Shown here piece by piece: positions 25,774 to 34,804 of a DNA stretch of 37,936 nt (within the stretch, counting starts at the first letter, position 1; each line of letters opens with the position of its first letter). The DNA comes from Lactiplantibacillus fabifermentans DSM 21115 (GTDB taxonomy: Bacteria > Bacillota > Bacilli > Lactobacillales > Lactobacillaceae), in assembly GCF_000498955.2 (NCBI RefSeq), contig NZ_AYGX02000169.1, forward strand, positions 1 through 37,936. Reading direction: 5' to 3'. The position numbers and the translations under genes are program-made. The notes below the pieces were generated by a model. The model did not search any database. It worked only from the letters and a program-made list of their open reading frames with translations, and had not been told where the DNA came from.

Positions 25774-27813
25774 TTATTCGGCCGCTAACGCATCGATTGG
25801 ATTCAAGCGAGCCGCTTTTCGAGCTGGCAACCACGCGGCAAATAAGGAGATTACGAGGGCCAACCCGAACGTTAAGATAATATTTTGTGGTTCAATTTGA
25901 ATCAAGTTATAACTGGCAATCGCATACAGCACTTGATTGAGTCCGTAAGCCACGGCATACGCGACCCCGGTCCCAATAATCGCACTTGCCAAGCCAATCA
26001 TTAAGGATTCACTCGTAAACAAGCGACGAATATCGGTTTTACTTTCACCAAGCGCCCGTAAAACACCAATTTCTTTGGTCCGCGAGCTGACGGACATGAA
26101 CATCGTCACGATAATCATCAAGGCCGAAACCACTAACGAAATCGCGGCAATCGCGGCTAAAATGACGGTTGCCAAGTTGACGTATTGATTAACGGTCGCA
26201 ATCATGCTGCTAGCACTCGTCGCACTGAAAACTTTTTTGCCGTTAACTTTTAACTTGCCAATCTTCGTCGTCAAAGACTTGGTATAGTTACGATTAGTTG
26301 CTTTCACAATAACGGTATCTGGTTGAGATTTCAAATGATACTGTTTGATCCAGCTTTGTTCCGTGGCATTGCTAATCGCGGTCACGCTACCGGTCGTGGC
26401 ATCGGTAATCCCGGCCACCGTCAACGTCTTGTTAACAGTCACTTGCTTCCCATTTTTATTCTTAGTGGTGAACTTGACGGTAATCTTCTTACCTAATAGT
26501 TTACGCCAGTTTTTGCTGGAGTACGTCTTAGCTAACGTCTTTTTATCAACGACAATTTGATTTTTACCCGGCTGCGTCCCCACTTTAATGGTCGACGTGT
26601 GATTATTGCTCGTCCAGGTCGTTAATTTCGCCGTCCCGAGCTTTTTATTACCATACTTATACGTCACATCGCTAGTATTGTAATTTTTCTCAACACTTTG
26701 GACATGTGCTTGTTTTTTCAACTTGGCAATTTGGGCATCCGTTAATGTTGCCGTGGTGGTCGTGCCCGTCGCGGATTGCGCCGCTTGGGCTTGAGCCGCG
26801 GCACCACCACCCATGGCCGCCCCGCCACCTTGTTGATTAGCGGCCGCACTAGCCCGACTGTTTTTCGTCGTCTGTCCAGCCGTCTTGCGTGTTACGGTGA
26901 CGATTTGCGGATTAACCATTTTGTTGACTTGTTCATTGATATAGCCTTTGAGCCCATTACCAAGGCCTAAGAACAGCATGACCGCAAATAGCCCAATCGC
27001 CGTCCCAGCAATAATTAGCGCGTTCCAATTCATCGTGTGTTTCAGATGTTTAAAGGCCGTCTTATAGGCCACCATCGCGGGCAACTTCCGAAACCCGGTC
27101 AGTTGTTCTGGTTGTGCAACATTGGCTTTGGGCCGAACTTGAACTTCATCCGTCAAATGACCATCCACCAAATGCACAATCCGCGTCCCAGAATCTGCGA
27201 CAGCTTGCGAGTGGGTCACGGCAATGACAAGTCGCCCATCCGCTGCAATTTTATTCAAAATTTGGAGCACTTCTTCAGTATTTTGTTCATCGAGCGCCCC
27301 GGTTGGTTCATCGGCGATAATCACTTTCGGATCACTCGCCAACGCGCGGGCAATCGCCACCCGTTGCTTTTGCCCACCGGAGAGTTGGTTCGGATATTTA
27401 TGAACTTGCTCGGTCAAACCAACATCGGCCAACAATTGCATCGCCCGGTCATGTTTAGCTTGCCGGTCCATGGTCGTCATTTCGAGTGAAATCAGGACAT
27501 TTTCATAAATGGTCAAATGACTAATTAAATTATAGGACTGATAAATATAGCCCACCGTTTCACGCCGATACCGGTCCAAGGACTGCGTATCACGATGGTT
27601 CAAAGTCTCCCCATTAACGGTCACCGAACCAGTAAAGTTCCGGTCCAGCCCCCCGATAATATTCATCAAGGTCGACTTCCCACCCCCAGACTCACCAAGA
27701 ATCGACACAAATTCGCCGAGTTCAAATGATAAATCAATGCCTTTTAAGACTTTAAATTCTTCTGATCCTAAGTAATACGATTTATGGATGTCGTGTAATT
27801 CTAAATAACCCAA
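25774..27813 (-). CDS. MacB-like ABC transporter with fused ATPase and permease
   Basis: A 679-aa protein with the ATPase at 1-230: Walker [10 protein letters not shown] at 40-48, signature [15 protein letters not shown] from 144, Walker [14 protein letters not shown] from 165. A membrane span at about 263-285 is followed by a large extracellular domain (about 290-540) with a Gly/Ala/Gln/Thr-rich stretch near 320-355. An FtsX-type permease core with three spans ends the protein. The start is TTG, with AAAGGGTG seven bases upstream; no in-frame ATG is near. Usual MacB proteins are about 645-660 aa. It heads an operon with a kinase and regulator, suggesting an envelope-stress or peptide-efflux role. 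Confidence 0.88.
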   Translation of the reverse strand: MGYLELHDIHKSYYLGSEEFKVLKGIDLSFELGEFVSILGESGGGKSTLMNIIGGLDRNFTGSVTVNGETLNHRDTQSLDRYRRETVGYIYQSYNLISHLTIYENVLISLEMTTMDRQAKHDRAMQLLADVGLTEQVHKYPNQLSGGQKQRVAIARALASDPKVIIADEPTGALDEQNTEEVLQILNKIAADGRLVIAVTHSQAVADSGTRIVHLVDGHLTDEVQVRPKANVAQPEQLTGFRKLPAMVAYKTAFKHLKHTMNWNALIIAGTAIGLFAVMLFLGLGNGLKGYINEQVNKMVNPQIVTVTRKTAGQTTKNSRASAAANQQGGGAAMGGGAAAQAQAAQSATGTTTTATLTDAQIAKLKKQAHVQSVEKNYNTSDVTYKYGNKKLGTAKLTTWTSNNHTSTIKVGTQPGKNQIVVDKKTLAKTYSSKNWRKLLGKKITVKFTTKNKNGKQVTVNKTLTVAGITDATTGSVTAISNATEQSWIKQYHLKSQPDTVIVKATNRNYTKSLTTKIGKLKVNGKKVFSATSASSMIATVNQYVNLATVILAAIAAISLVVSALMIIVTMFMSVSSRTKEIGVLRALGESKTDIRRLFTSESLMIGLASAIIGTGVAYAVAYGLNQVLYAIASYNLIQIEPQNIILTFGLALVISLFAAWLPARKAARLNPIDALAAE

Positions 27814-27908
27814 ATAACATCACCCTTTCAAGTAGTGGTGTCTACACTACCAGTTGTGTGAAGGAAAGTGATGGTCGTTTGGACATTTTGTTGTTGCCCA
27901 ATTGGGCA

Positions 27909-28032
27909 GAGCGAAAAAACTGGCGGTTAGCTTCTGAGCATTGCCTAGCCCCAACCATGATATGGCGGGTTTCCGTATCTTGGTTGGGGCGTAGCAAGCA
28001 CAGGAAGTTGTCAGTTTTTTCGCGTTTCGACT
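27909..28032 (+). repeat. Family B palindromic repeat, copy B5
   Basis: Outer arms GCGAAAAAACTGGC/GTCAGTTTTTTCGC pair over 14 positions with one G-U; then CTTC/GAAG; the tip is GCCCCAACCA..GATA against TATC..TGGTTGGGGC. It ends CGCGTTTCGACTATTTAAAT. The gap from 27814 to 27908 has nothing else recognised. Confidence 0.8.
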
Positions 28033-28260
28033 ATTTAAATAAGACGAGTGGTGCTCTTCATCATAACCGCAGCATAGCAAGCGCAGGGCACTGCCTTGGG
28101 GTTCGCGTTTCGACCATATAGATAGAACGAGTGGGCTTCTGCATCGTGACCGCCGCGTAGCAAGCGCAGGATGCTGCCAGTTTTTTCGCGTTTCGACTAT
28201 TTAAATAAGACGACTGGTTCCCTGCATCGTAATCGCAGTACAGGAAGATTACGATTTTTA
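28033..28260 (+). repeat. Tandem 3'-half units of family B after copy B5
   Basis: Units ending near 28114, 28197 and (broken) about 28260 repeat the 3' half: TAGCAAGCGCAGG, a CTGCC block, then TTCGCGTTTCGAC and an AT-rich spacer (TATTTAAATAAGACGA or close variants). Unit length is about 82-85 bp. They lack the matching 5' arms and cannot form the full stem. Confidence 0.75.
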
Positions 28261-28311
28261 GCATTTAAACTATTTAACTAGCACAAACCGCAATGGATAA
28301 TCATCCAACCG

Positions 28312-29208
28312 CTACTTCCAAAGCATCTCATCTCCATACTCATCCACCAAAAACTGCTTAACCGCCCGCATCATCATCGCGGTCGACGGCGCCGTCGCCT
28401 GCGTTTTATTCGCGACTAACGCAATCTCTCGATTATAAGGTTCCGCAAACGGGTACGTATTAACTTCCCCGGTCAGCTTTTTCAACGCCAACTGTGGCAA
28501 GATGCCCATGCCTAAGCCAGATTCCACCATCGAAATAATCGATTGATCATCAATCGAGAACCGTAAAAAGTTATTTGTAACATGATAATGGTCCAGCGCT
28601 AACTTCGTATCCCGGTCGTAGTCACTCTGTTGCAAAATAAAGTTCTTATCGGCAACATCATCAGTCGTAATGAACTTGCCATTTTCCGGCACAAAGCCCG
28701 CCGGCGTTACACAAAATATCGGGTCATTGACTAAGGGATGGACTAACAAATTATCCGCGACCGGCATTGATGTGAAGCCGATGTCGATGGTCCCAATTTT
28801 GGCCCATTTTGTAATTTCGTTAAAATCGCCTTGATAGACCGAAATATCAATATCGGGATATTCATGATTAAAACGGCGAATAATCCGTGGGAGCCAATTG
28901 ATACAAACACTGCTAAATCCGCCAATGCGAATCGAACCTGAATGTAAGCCTTGAATATTATCGGCCACTTGGCGCAAATTACTTTCGGTATTCAAAATTT
29001 CTTGCACATACGGTAACACTTGCCGGCCGTCGCTCGTTAACTCAACGCCCGAACGGTTGCGGATAAATAATGGGAAACCGAGTTCTTTTTCCAACTGGTT
29101 GACCGAATGACTGACTGCACTCGGCGTGACATTTAAGGTCGCGGCGGCTTGGTAGAAGGTCTTTTGGGCCACGACAGTCGCGAAAACTTCATAAGCAAAA
29201 TTAGCCAT
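28312..29208 (-). CDS. LysR-family transcriptional regulator
   Basis: A 298-aa LysR protein. The HTH is 'YQAAATLNVTPSAVSHSVNQLEKELGFPLFIRN' at about 19-51, followed by an effector-binding domain ('IRIGGFSSVCINWLPRIIRRFNHEYPDI'). It is divergent from the aminotransferase gene across 137 bp holding a symmetrical site, so it most likely controls that gene and itself. The effector is unknown. Confidence 0.9.
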   Translation of the reverse strand: MANFAYEVFATVVAQKTFYQAAATLNVTPSAVSHSVNQLEKELGFPLFIRNRSGVELTSDGRQVLPYVQEILNTESNLRQVADNIQGLHSGSIRIGGFSSVCINWLPRIIRRFNHEYPDIDISVYQGDFNEITKWAKIGTIDIGFTSMPVADNLLVHPLVNDPIFCVTPAGFVPENGKFITTDDVADKNFILQQSDYDRDTKLALDHYHVTNNFLRFSIDDQSIISMVESGLGMGILPQLALKKLTGEVNTYPFAEPYNREIALVANKTQATAPSTAMMMRAVKQFLVDEYGDEMLWK

Positions 29209-29287
29209 GACGTGGATGACTCCTTTAAGTGAATTTATTTCATTTTTAATTGAAAAAGTTGAGCTTTACTCTCGTACGACTTCATTT

Positions 29288-29315
29288 TATCATATTTACA
29301 ATCAATAAAATGATA
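29288..29315. promoter_or_regulatory. Probable LysR-type operator
   Basis: TATCAT, 16 bases, ATGATA: a dyad in the divergent region between the LysR gene and the aminotransferase gene. Position and symmetry fit a LysR site; binding is inferred. Confidence 0.4.
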
Positions 29316-29345
29316 TTTGCAAAAAAACTAGCGGAGGCTTTGAAT

Positions 29346-30566
29346 ATGAAAAATCTATTTGCGGACCGAGTATTAAATAATAGTACAGCTGACCTTGACG
29401 AAATTTTCAAAAATAGCGCGAATCCAGAGAACATTTCCTTCTCTGGTGGCTTTCCAGATAATCATTTATTCCCAGAAGCGGACTTAAAACAAGCCTACCA
29501 AGACGCCATCACCAACGATGGCCCGGCAATTTTCCAATACCAAACGACCCAAGGCCCCTTAGCGTTGCGGAAAAAAATTGCGGCGCGGATGCAACAACAC
29601 GCCGAAGTCCCCACCACGGCTAACGAAGTGATGTTAACGCAAGGTGGCCAACAAGCCATCGACTTAGTGGCTAAGTTAGTCTTAAACCATGGTGATGCAA
29701 TGATCGTGGAAGGCCCAACTTACATGGGCGCTTTAGCTGCCTTTGACACGTACGAACCAACTTATTATGAAGTACCGGTCGACCAACACGGGATGGATAT
29801 CCGCGTCTTACGGAAAACGTTGCGCCAACATCCTGAAATCAAATTAATTTATACGGTCCCCGATTTTCATAATCCAACCGGCACGACCATGAGCATCAAA
29901 CGGCGCCAAGAACTAGTGGCCTTAGCTAATCAATATAACTGTTTAATTTTAGAAGACAGTCCTTATCGTGACTTACGCTACAACGGCAAGTCCGTCCCAG
30001 CCGTTAAACATTTTGATACGGAAGGCCGGGTCATCTTCATCTCGAGCTTTTCAAAAATCTTATCACCCGCCTTACGGACAGGCTGGTTAGTCGCTGACGA
30101 ACATCTCATGACCGAGCTCATCAACTTGAAGTCCGCCATCGATGTCCAATCACCAAACGTGACGTTAGCGGCAGTCAACACGTATTTAGATGAACACGAT
30201 TTGGATGCACACATCGCCAAGCTCAACGCCGCTTACAAAGTAAAACGTGACGCGATGTTAACCGCGATGGATCGGTACTTCCCGAAAAACGTGCAATACA
30301 CACGACCAAATGGTGGTTTCTTCATCTGGGTCACCTTACCAGACAACGTTGACGCTCACGAACTCTTAACAGACGTCATCTTGCCACAAGCGCATGTCGC
30401 TTATGTGCCATCATCGTGCCAATTTGCCAGCCGCAAAGTCAAAAACGGCTTCCGCTTAAATTACACGAGTCTCGCCCCCGTCACGATTACCCGGGGCATC
30501 CAACGGCTCGGTGCGCTCTTACAACCACAAGCGGCGGCCAACTTGCAGACTGCCATCCAATTTTAA
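29346..30566 (+). CDS. PLP-dependent aminotransferase, class I/II
   Basis: A 406-aa aminotransferase of fold type I, similar to LysN/2-aminoadipate and MocR-catalytic-domain enzymes but with no GntR HTH. Seen: 'ISFSGGFPDNHLFP' at 30-43, YQTTQGPLALRKKIA at 65-79, NPTG at 176-179, D204 and Y207, the PLP lysine K237 in SSFSKILSPALRTGW, and the C-terminal carboxylate-binding region 'GFRLNYTSL'. It would exchange amino groups between an amino acid and 2-oxoglutarate or another 2-oxoacid. The frame extends to 29250, but GGAGG before the ATG at 29346 fixes the start. Confidence 0.88.
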   Translation: MKNLFADRVLNNSTADLDEIFKNSANPENISFSGGFPDNHLFPEADLKQAYQDAITNDGPAIFQYQTTQGPLALRKKIAARMQQHAEVPTTANEVMLTQGGQQAIDLVAKLVLNHGDAMIVEGPTYMGALAAFDTYEPTYYEVPVDQHGMDIRVLRKTLRQHPEIKLIYTVPDFHNPTGTTMSIKRRQELVALANQYNCLILEDSPYRDLRYNGKSVPAVKHFDTEGRVIFISSFSKILSPALRTGWLVADEHLMTELINLKSAIDVQSPNVTLAAVNTYLDEHDLDAHIAKLNAAYKVKRDAMLTAMDRYFPKNVQYTRPNGGFFIWVTLPDNVDAHELLTDVILPQAHVAYVPSSCQFASRKVKNGFRLNYTSLAPVTITRGIQRLGALLQPQAAANLQTAIQF

Positions 30567-30605
30567 AGGCAGCAAACATTCAGCTAAACTATGACTATCA
30601 TTCAA

Positions 30606-30654
30606 ACATGACAAAGAAGTTGGCACTAGCACAGTGCCAACTTCTTTGTCATGT
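30606..30654. terminator. 22-bp perfect hairpin between convergent genes
   Basis: ACATGACAAAGAAGTTGGCA.. and its complement pair without a mismatch over 22 bp around loop AGCAC. There is no long T-run at either foot, so its action as a terminator is likely but not certain. Confidence 0.55.
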
Positions 30655-30697
30655 AGTTCAAATAATAAATATAATTAAGCGGCATCCCGAGGCTTTT

Positions 30698-31468
30698 CTA
30701 TGGATGCATAACCGCGGCTTTGATCATTTCTGAAAATTCAACTGCCAGATGGTATTTATGTCCGTTAATGATTTCCTCAGGCGTACCACTAGGGAGATAG
30801 GCAGCTAGGATGCCATCAAAGCCATTGGCGGTAGGCCGAATCTGATGATAAGCACGCCAACCATAACCTAGCGCATCATCATCACTTGATAACGCGACAT
30901 ACCCATTCATCTTGATTGGATAGGTTGAATCAGGTGTAGTTGGCACAAAATCCCCAGTTTCCGGGTAAAGATTCATTTCGGTAGGCTCACCGAAGTTACA
31001 GAATGTCTCGATAATGTGCTGACCGTTAACAGTATCACCGACAGAGTAGAAATGTTCCGGATTCACTACGGCCGCAATGTGGCTATCTAGTTCGCCAGCG
31101 AGCTGCTGTTGTAATTGTGGCATCGTAATCCCTTCAACATGCATGAAGACTTGGCCTTCTTGCAAGTCTTGGTTACCGTTTGATTTTTTGGCAACCGCTT
31201 TCCAGAACTTGTCAGATGCAGCAAGTGGTTCCTTGTAAAGAGCTTTCATATCCTCAAGTGCAGCATATTTATCTTTGGTATCAAGTAGTAATTGCTTGGC
31301 TTCTGGATACGACAACAAATTGATTTCAATGGCACTCTTGGAAATATCAGCTCCTAGGTGCTTCATTTCTTGTAAGACGTGCTTAATTCGCCATTCTTGA
31401 ACCTTTGCTAACTCAGCTTGCGTTACCGGTGTATTATCAATCGTAATGTCGATTTTCAAATCTGTCAT
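30698..31468 (-). CDS. Uncharacterised cytoplasmic protein
   Basis: A 256-aa soluble protein that I do not recognise. It begins MTDLKIDITIDNTPVTQAEL with GGAGGG seven bases before the ATG at 31468. Residues 15-100 look helical and charged. The C-terminal half ('FYSVGDTVNGQHIIETFCNFGEPTEMNLYP' and 'DALGYGWRAYHQIRPTANGFDGILAAYLPSG') is more beta-like with several Gly and aromatic positions. No signal peptide, membrane span or nucleotide motif is visible. It stands alone, convergent with the aminotransferase gene. Confidence 0.6.
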   Translation of the reverse strand: MTDLKIDITIDNTPVTQAELAKVQEWRIKHVLQEMKHLGADISKSAIEINLLSYPEAKQLLLDTKDKYAALEDMKALYKEPLAASDKFWKAVAKKSNGNQDLQEGQVFMHVEGITMPQLQQQLAGELDSHIAAVVNPEHFYSVGDTVNGQHIIETFCNFGEPTEMNLYPETGDFVPTTPDSTYPIKMNGYVALSSDDDALGYGWRAYHQIRPTANGFDGILAAYLPSGTPEEIINGHKYHLAVEFSEMIKAAVMHP

Positions 31469-31483
31469 GTGTTTTCCCTCCAA

Positions 31484-31924
31484 TTGGTTTCATGAGTATA
31501 CGGACAGAATAACAGTCGATACTAGCTTATTGAACCGCAATAATCTAGTATTTGTCGGCTAATCCAACACTGTGTAGAATAAAACTAAAAGGTGGGTGTA
31601 TATATAATCGATTATCGTTTTGAGCGCGCTGATACAGATATTGATCTGTACATTTATTGAATCATTGACAGCAAGCTGAAGTTGCTGAAGTTGCTAAAAT
31701 TTCTCAAAATACGGATTCGACACATTGCTTCATATTCGTAGAAAAGATGCCGCTAATCGTGCTAATCAAAAGAGATCTGGCGCTATGAATATGAAAACTA
31801 TCCGCACCGACTGGCGGCAACCCACATCAATAAAATTAATTATTGATAACAAAAGTAATAATATGATTGCCTGTTGATTAAAAACGCATTTGACAGTCTG
31901 AATTTACTGCTGTAAACTAGCGCT
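31484..31924. other. Gene-free stretch with a possible decayed coding remnant
   Basis: From 31590 a ribosome-binding-like GGTGG is followed by a frame reading IIDYRFERADTDIDLYIY then stop, a shifted frame reading AEVAEVAKISQNT (HTH-like), and a further frame HIRRKDAANRANQKRSGAMN. This could be the wreck of a small regulator gene, but the match is weak. No intact gene is present. Confidence 0.25.
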
Positions 31925-32185
31925 AACAAAATAAACGTTTTGATGAGATGAGTAAGTCGGTATTCAGGCCTAGAGAGCTGCCAGTACGGGTGCAAGGCAG
32001 TCCGGATAGTTGATTGAAGCATGGTCTCTAAATGGTGCCAGTGAGCTGCGGTGAGCTGACAACGGGTCGTATCGTTACTATACGTGAGTTCATAACTCAG
32101 TGAGTCTAATCGTGCGAACGGTTGGAAAACTAAGGTGGTATCACGACTAGCAGTCGTCCTTTTTAATAAGGATGGCTGCTTTTTT
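31925..32185 (+). ncRNA. T-box riboswitch leader of the amino-acid ABC transporter
   Basis: A tRNA-sensing leader. The T-box itself (AACTAAGGTGGTATCACGA, about 32128-32146) offers TGGT to the tRNA 3' end, which fits a tRNA with discriminator A. Stem I features are visible: AGTAAG near 31950, AGAG, a loop with GGGTG enclosed by CTGCC/GGCAG, and GAA on the 3' side near 32016. I cannot fix the specifier triplet by eye; it lies in the GGTCTCTAAATGG stretch. Uncharged tRNA would favour the antiterminator and expression of the binding-protein gene at 32222. Confidence 0.85.
32149..32185 (+). terminator. T-box regulated terminator
   Basis: AGCAGTCGTCCTT/AAGGATGGCTGCT followed by six Ts. Its 5' arm overlaps the end of the T-box antiterminator region, as expected for a transcriptional T-box switch. 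Confidence 0.85.
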
Positions 32186-32221
32186 GTCGTCAAAACGAAA
32201 AAAATAGGAGTGTGGGTTAAT

Positions 32222-33040
32222 ATGAAGAAATGGTTACGTAGATTAGGGGTTGTGGCTTTGGGCGCCATCTTGGCAGTGACGTTAAGCGCTTGTGGGAGTA
32301 GCTCTAGCAGCTCATCGAGTTCTTCGAGCGCCGCTAGTTCGAACTTAGATTTACAGACTTCGGGGACCTTGACGATTGGTTTGGAAGGCACTTTTCAGCC
32401 GTACAGCTACCGTAAAGATGGTAAATTGACTGGTTTTGAAGTAGATTTAGGGAAAGCCGTGGCTAAGAAGCTGGGCTTAAAGGCTAAATTCGTGCCAACC
32501 AAATTTGATTCGTTGATTGCCGGGTTGGACGTGAATAAATACGACGTCGTCATTAATGATATTGCCGAAACGCCACAACGTGAGAAGAAATACTTGTTCT
32601 CCACGCCTTACATTTATTCCAAGGCCCAATTAGCCGTTAAAAAAGGTTCGGCAATTAGTAAGATTACCGATATCAAAGGTAAAAAAGTCGCCCAAACGAC
32701 GACAAGTAACAACGCGAGTGATGCGACCCGCTTAGGCGCCACCGTCACGCCGACGGATGGCTTCCAACAATCCATCGACCTCGTTAACCAAGGGCGGGTT
32801 GCCGGGACCATCAATTCCCGCGAAGCCTTTTACGCTTACTTCAAGCAAAATAAAAACGCGAAGATCAAATTAATCGACAGTGGTTCTGAAATTAAGACGC
32901 AAAAAATCGGCGCAATCTTCAATAAGAAGCACGCTAAATTGCAAAAAGAAGTTTCCAAAGCGATTCAAGAACTCCGTCAAGATGGTACTTTGACGAAGTT
33001 ATCGAAGCAATATTTCGGCGGCGATGTTACTAAAAAATAG
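32222..33040 (+). CDS. Amino-acid ABC transporter substrate-binding lipoprotein 1
   Basis: A 272-aa lipoprotein: signal with lipobox LSAC (C24), a Ser-rich linker, then a family 3 solute-binding domain ('SGTLTIGLEGTFQPYSYRKDGKLTGFEVDLGKAVAKKLG'). It would capture a polar amino acid outside the cell. The start at 32222 has AGGAGTG upstream; the longer frame to 32135 runs through the T-box terminator and is rejected. It directly follows the T-box. It is very similar to the next gene (clear tandem duplication). Confidence 0.9.
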   Translation: MKKWLRRLGVVALGAILAVTLSACGSSSSSSSSSSSAASSNLDLQTSGTLTIGLEGTFQPYSYRKDGKLTGFEVDLGKAVAKKLGLKAKFVPTKFDSLIAGLDVNKYDVVINDIAETPQREKKYLFSTPYIYSKAQLAVKKGSAISKITDIKGKKVAQTTTSNNASDATRLGATVTPTDGFQQSIDLVNQGRVAGTINSREAFYAYFKQNKNAKIKLIDSGSEIKTQKIGAIFNKKHAKLQKEVSKAIQELRQDGTLTKLSKQYFGGDVTKK

Positions 33041-33117
33041 TTTCATTAATTTAGCCTAATTTTTATCACCTAATTCTTAACTGAATTTTGGTATTCGACC
33101 GGCGTTACGTTCGTTAT

Positions 33118-33140
33118 AATAAGCAAAGTGCTTATTTTTT
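33118..33140 (+). terminator. Weak terminator between the two binding-protein genes
   Basis: AATAAGCA, loop AAG, TGCTTATT followed by Ts. It would reduce read-through from the T-box transcript into the second binding-protein gene. Confidence 0.65.
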
Positions 33141-33167
33141 GTCAGTTGTCGCTATTTCAATTATGAT
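33139..33167 (+). promoter_or_regulatory. Internal promoter before the second binding-protein gene
   Basis: TTGTCA and TATGAT separated by 17 bases, overlapping the end of the preceding terminator and 36 bp before the ATG at 33204. Confidence 0.55.
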
Positions 33168-33203
33168 ATTATGTGTGTCAAAAAAATTAGGGAGTGTTTA
33201 TAA

Positions 33204-34016
33204 ATGCAACGATTCATGAAAAAGCTCGGTATCGCCGTGTTTGGGGTTGCCTTGGCCGTCGTTTTGACCGCTTGTGGCAGTAATTCAAGTTCCAGCAAGT
33301 CGAGTGCCGCTGGTTCTAACTTAGATTTACAAACTTCCGGAACTTTAACGGTTGGTTTGGAAGGGACTTTCCAACCTTATGGCTATCGTAAAGATGGCAA
33401 GTTAACGGGGTTTGAAGTTGACTTAGCCCGCGATGTCGCTAAGAAGTTAGGGTTAAAAGTGAAGTTCGTCCCAACCAAGTTCAATTCATTGATTGCTGGT
33501 TTGGATACGAACAAGTATGACGTGGTGATCAACAACATGTCCGAAACGAGTGAACGCAAGGCGAAGTACCTCTTCTCCACACCTTACATTTATTCCAAAT
33601 CACAATTAGCCGTTAAGAAGAACTCTTCTATTAAAAAGATTACACAAATCAAGGGCAAAAAAGATGCCCAAACGACGACTAGTAACAACGCTAGTGATGC
33701 CAAGCGTTTAGGCGCTACCATCACCCCAACCGATACGTTCCAACAATCAATTGAACTCGTGGAACAAGGTCGGGCAGCCGGGACCATTAACTCCCGTGAA
33801 GCGTTCTACGCTTACTTGAAACAACAACCAAAAGCTGACATCAAGTTGATTGATGCAAATGGCGAAATCAAGACGCAAAAGATTGCGGCCATGTTTAACA
33901 AGAATCACGCAAAATTACAAAAGAAAGTTTCTAAGGCCATCGACGAACTTCGTAAAGACGGTACTTTGACTAAACTTTCCAAGAAATACTTCGGTGGCGA
34001 CGTTACTAACAAGTAG
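33204..34016 (+). CDS. Amino-acid ABC transporter substrate-binding lipoprotein 2
   Basis: A 270-aa paralogue of the preceding protein, with lipobox LTAC (C24) and the same solute-binding domain. Most differences are conservative, but the Ser-rich linker is shorter and several residues near the domain ends differ (for example MSETSERKAKYLF for IAETPQREKKYLF). Both could serve the single permease and ATPase downstream with slightly different ligand range. It has its own promoter and is 69 bp from the permease gene. Confidence 0.9.
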   Translation: MQRFMKKLGIAVFGVALAVVLTACGSNSSSSKSSAAGSNLDLQTSGTLTVGLEGTFQPYGYRKDGKLTGFEVDLARDVAKKLGLKVKFVPTKFNSLIAGLDTNKYDVVINNMSETSERKAKYLFSTPYIYSKSQLAVKKNSSIKKITQIKGKKDAQTTTSNNASDAKRLGATITPTDTFQQSIELVEQGRAAGTINSREAFYAYLKQQPKADIKLIDANGEIKTQKIAAMFNKNHAKLQKKVSKAIDELRKDGTLTKLSKKYFGGDVTNK

Positions 34017-34085
34017 TCCAACCGACCCGACAGGCCAGTCCTGTCGGCTACATAGCACCACACTTAACTCATTAGGAGGACTTTC

Positions 34086-34793
34086 ATGAATTCGATTTGG
34101 CATATTATTGTCACCTCAACCCCACAAATCGTGGCGGCAGGTTTAAAATACACCATTCCCATTGCAATTATTTCATTTATTCTCGGTTTAATCTTTGCCA
34201 TCTTAACCGCTTTAATCAAATTATCACCACGCCACGGCTGGTTTAGCATCCTCAAGGCCATCGCCTACTTTTACGTTTGGCTATTCCGGAGTACCCCATT
34301 ATTAGTCCAATTATTTATTGTGTACTTTGGGTTACCGTACTTAAAAATCAGTGGCATCTTCCCCAATGGGATTCAGTTAGACCCTTGGACGGCTGGGATT
34401 GCGACCTTCTCACTCAACACCGGGGCTTACTGTGCCGAAACGATTCGGGCTTCGATCTTGTCAATTCCACAAGGTCAATGGGAAGCGGCTTATTCCATCG
34501 GGATGACCAAGACCCAAGTTCTGCGCCGCATTATTTTGCCACAAGCGGCCCGCGTTTCCTTACCGCCGTTGTCCAACAGCTTTATTAGCTTAGTTAAAGA
34601 CACCTCATTGGCCGCTTCCATTACGATTATCGAAATGTTTGAAGTCAGCCAACAAATTGCCGCCCAAAACTACCAACCACTCGTGATGTACGCCCTGGTT
34701 GCGGCGCTCTACGCCGTGCTCTGCTCAATTCTGAGTTGGTTACAAGGCTACTTGGAAAAACGGACATCACGCTACATTAAGCCGATTAATTAG
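34086..34793 (+). CDS. Polar amino-acid ABC transporter permease (HisM/GlnP type)
   Basis: A 235-aa permease with about five spans. The EAA-type loop that contacts the ATPase is 'EAAYSIGMTKTQVLRRIILPQAARVSLPPL', and 'AYFYVWLFRSTPLLVQLFIVYFGLP' is the typical N-terminal signature. AGGAGG precedes the ATG. It lies 11 bp before the ATPase gene. A single permease gene implies a homodimer. Confidence 0.92.
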   Translation: MNSIWHIIVTSTPQIVAAGLKYTIPIAIISFILGLIFAILTALIKLSPRHGWFSILKAIAYFYVWLFRSTPLLVQLFIVYFGLPYLKISGIFPNGIQLDPWTAGIATFSLNTGAYCAETIRASILSIPQGQWEAAYSIGMTKTQVLRRIILPQAARVSLPPLSNSFISLVKDTSLAASITIIEMFEVSQQIAAQNYQPLVMYALVAALYAVLCSILSWLQGYLEKRTSRYIKPIN

Positions 34794-34804
34794 GAGGGAC
34801 CGCC

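Noticed and set aside
27037-27489. 150-codon + strand frame
   Set aside because: Shadow of the ABC transporter ATPase domain on the opposite strand, where Walker A, signature and Walker B are all intact.
28033-28260. CRISPR-like array
   Set aside because: Units are 3' halves of a larger hairpin element, not short identical repeats with unique spacers, and no cas gene is present.
31840-32391. 183-codon - strand frame
   Set aside because: It is antisense to the T-box leader and the first binding-protein gene; no ribosome site.
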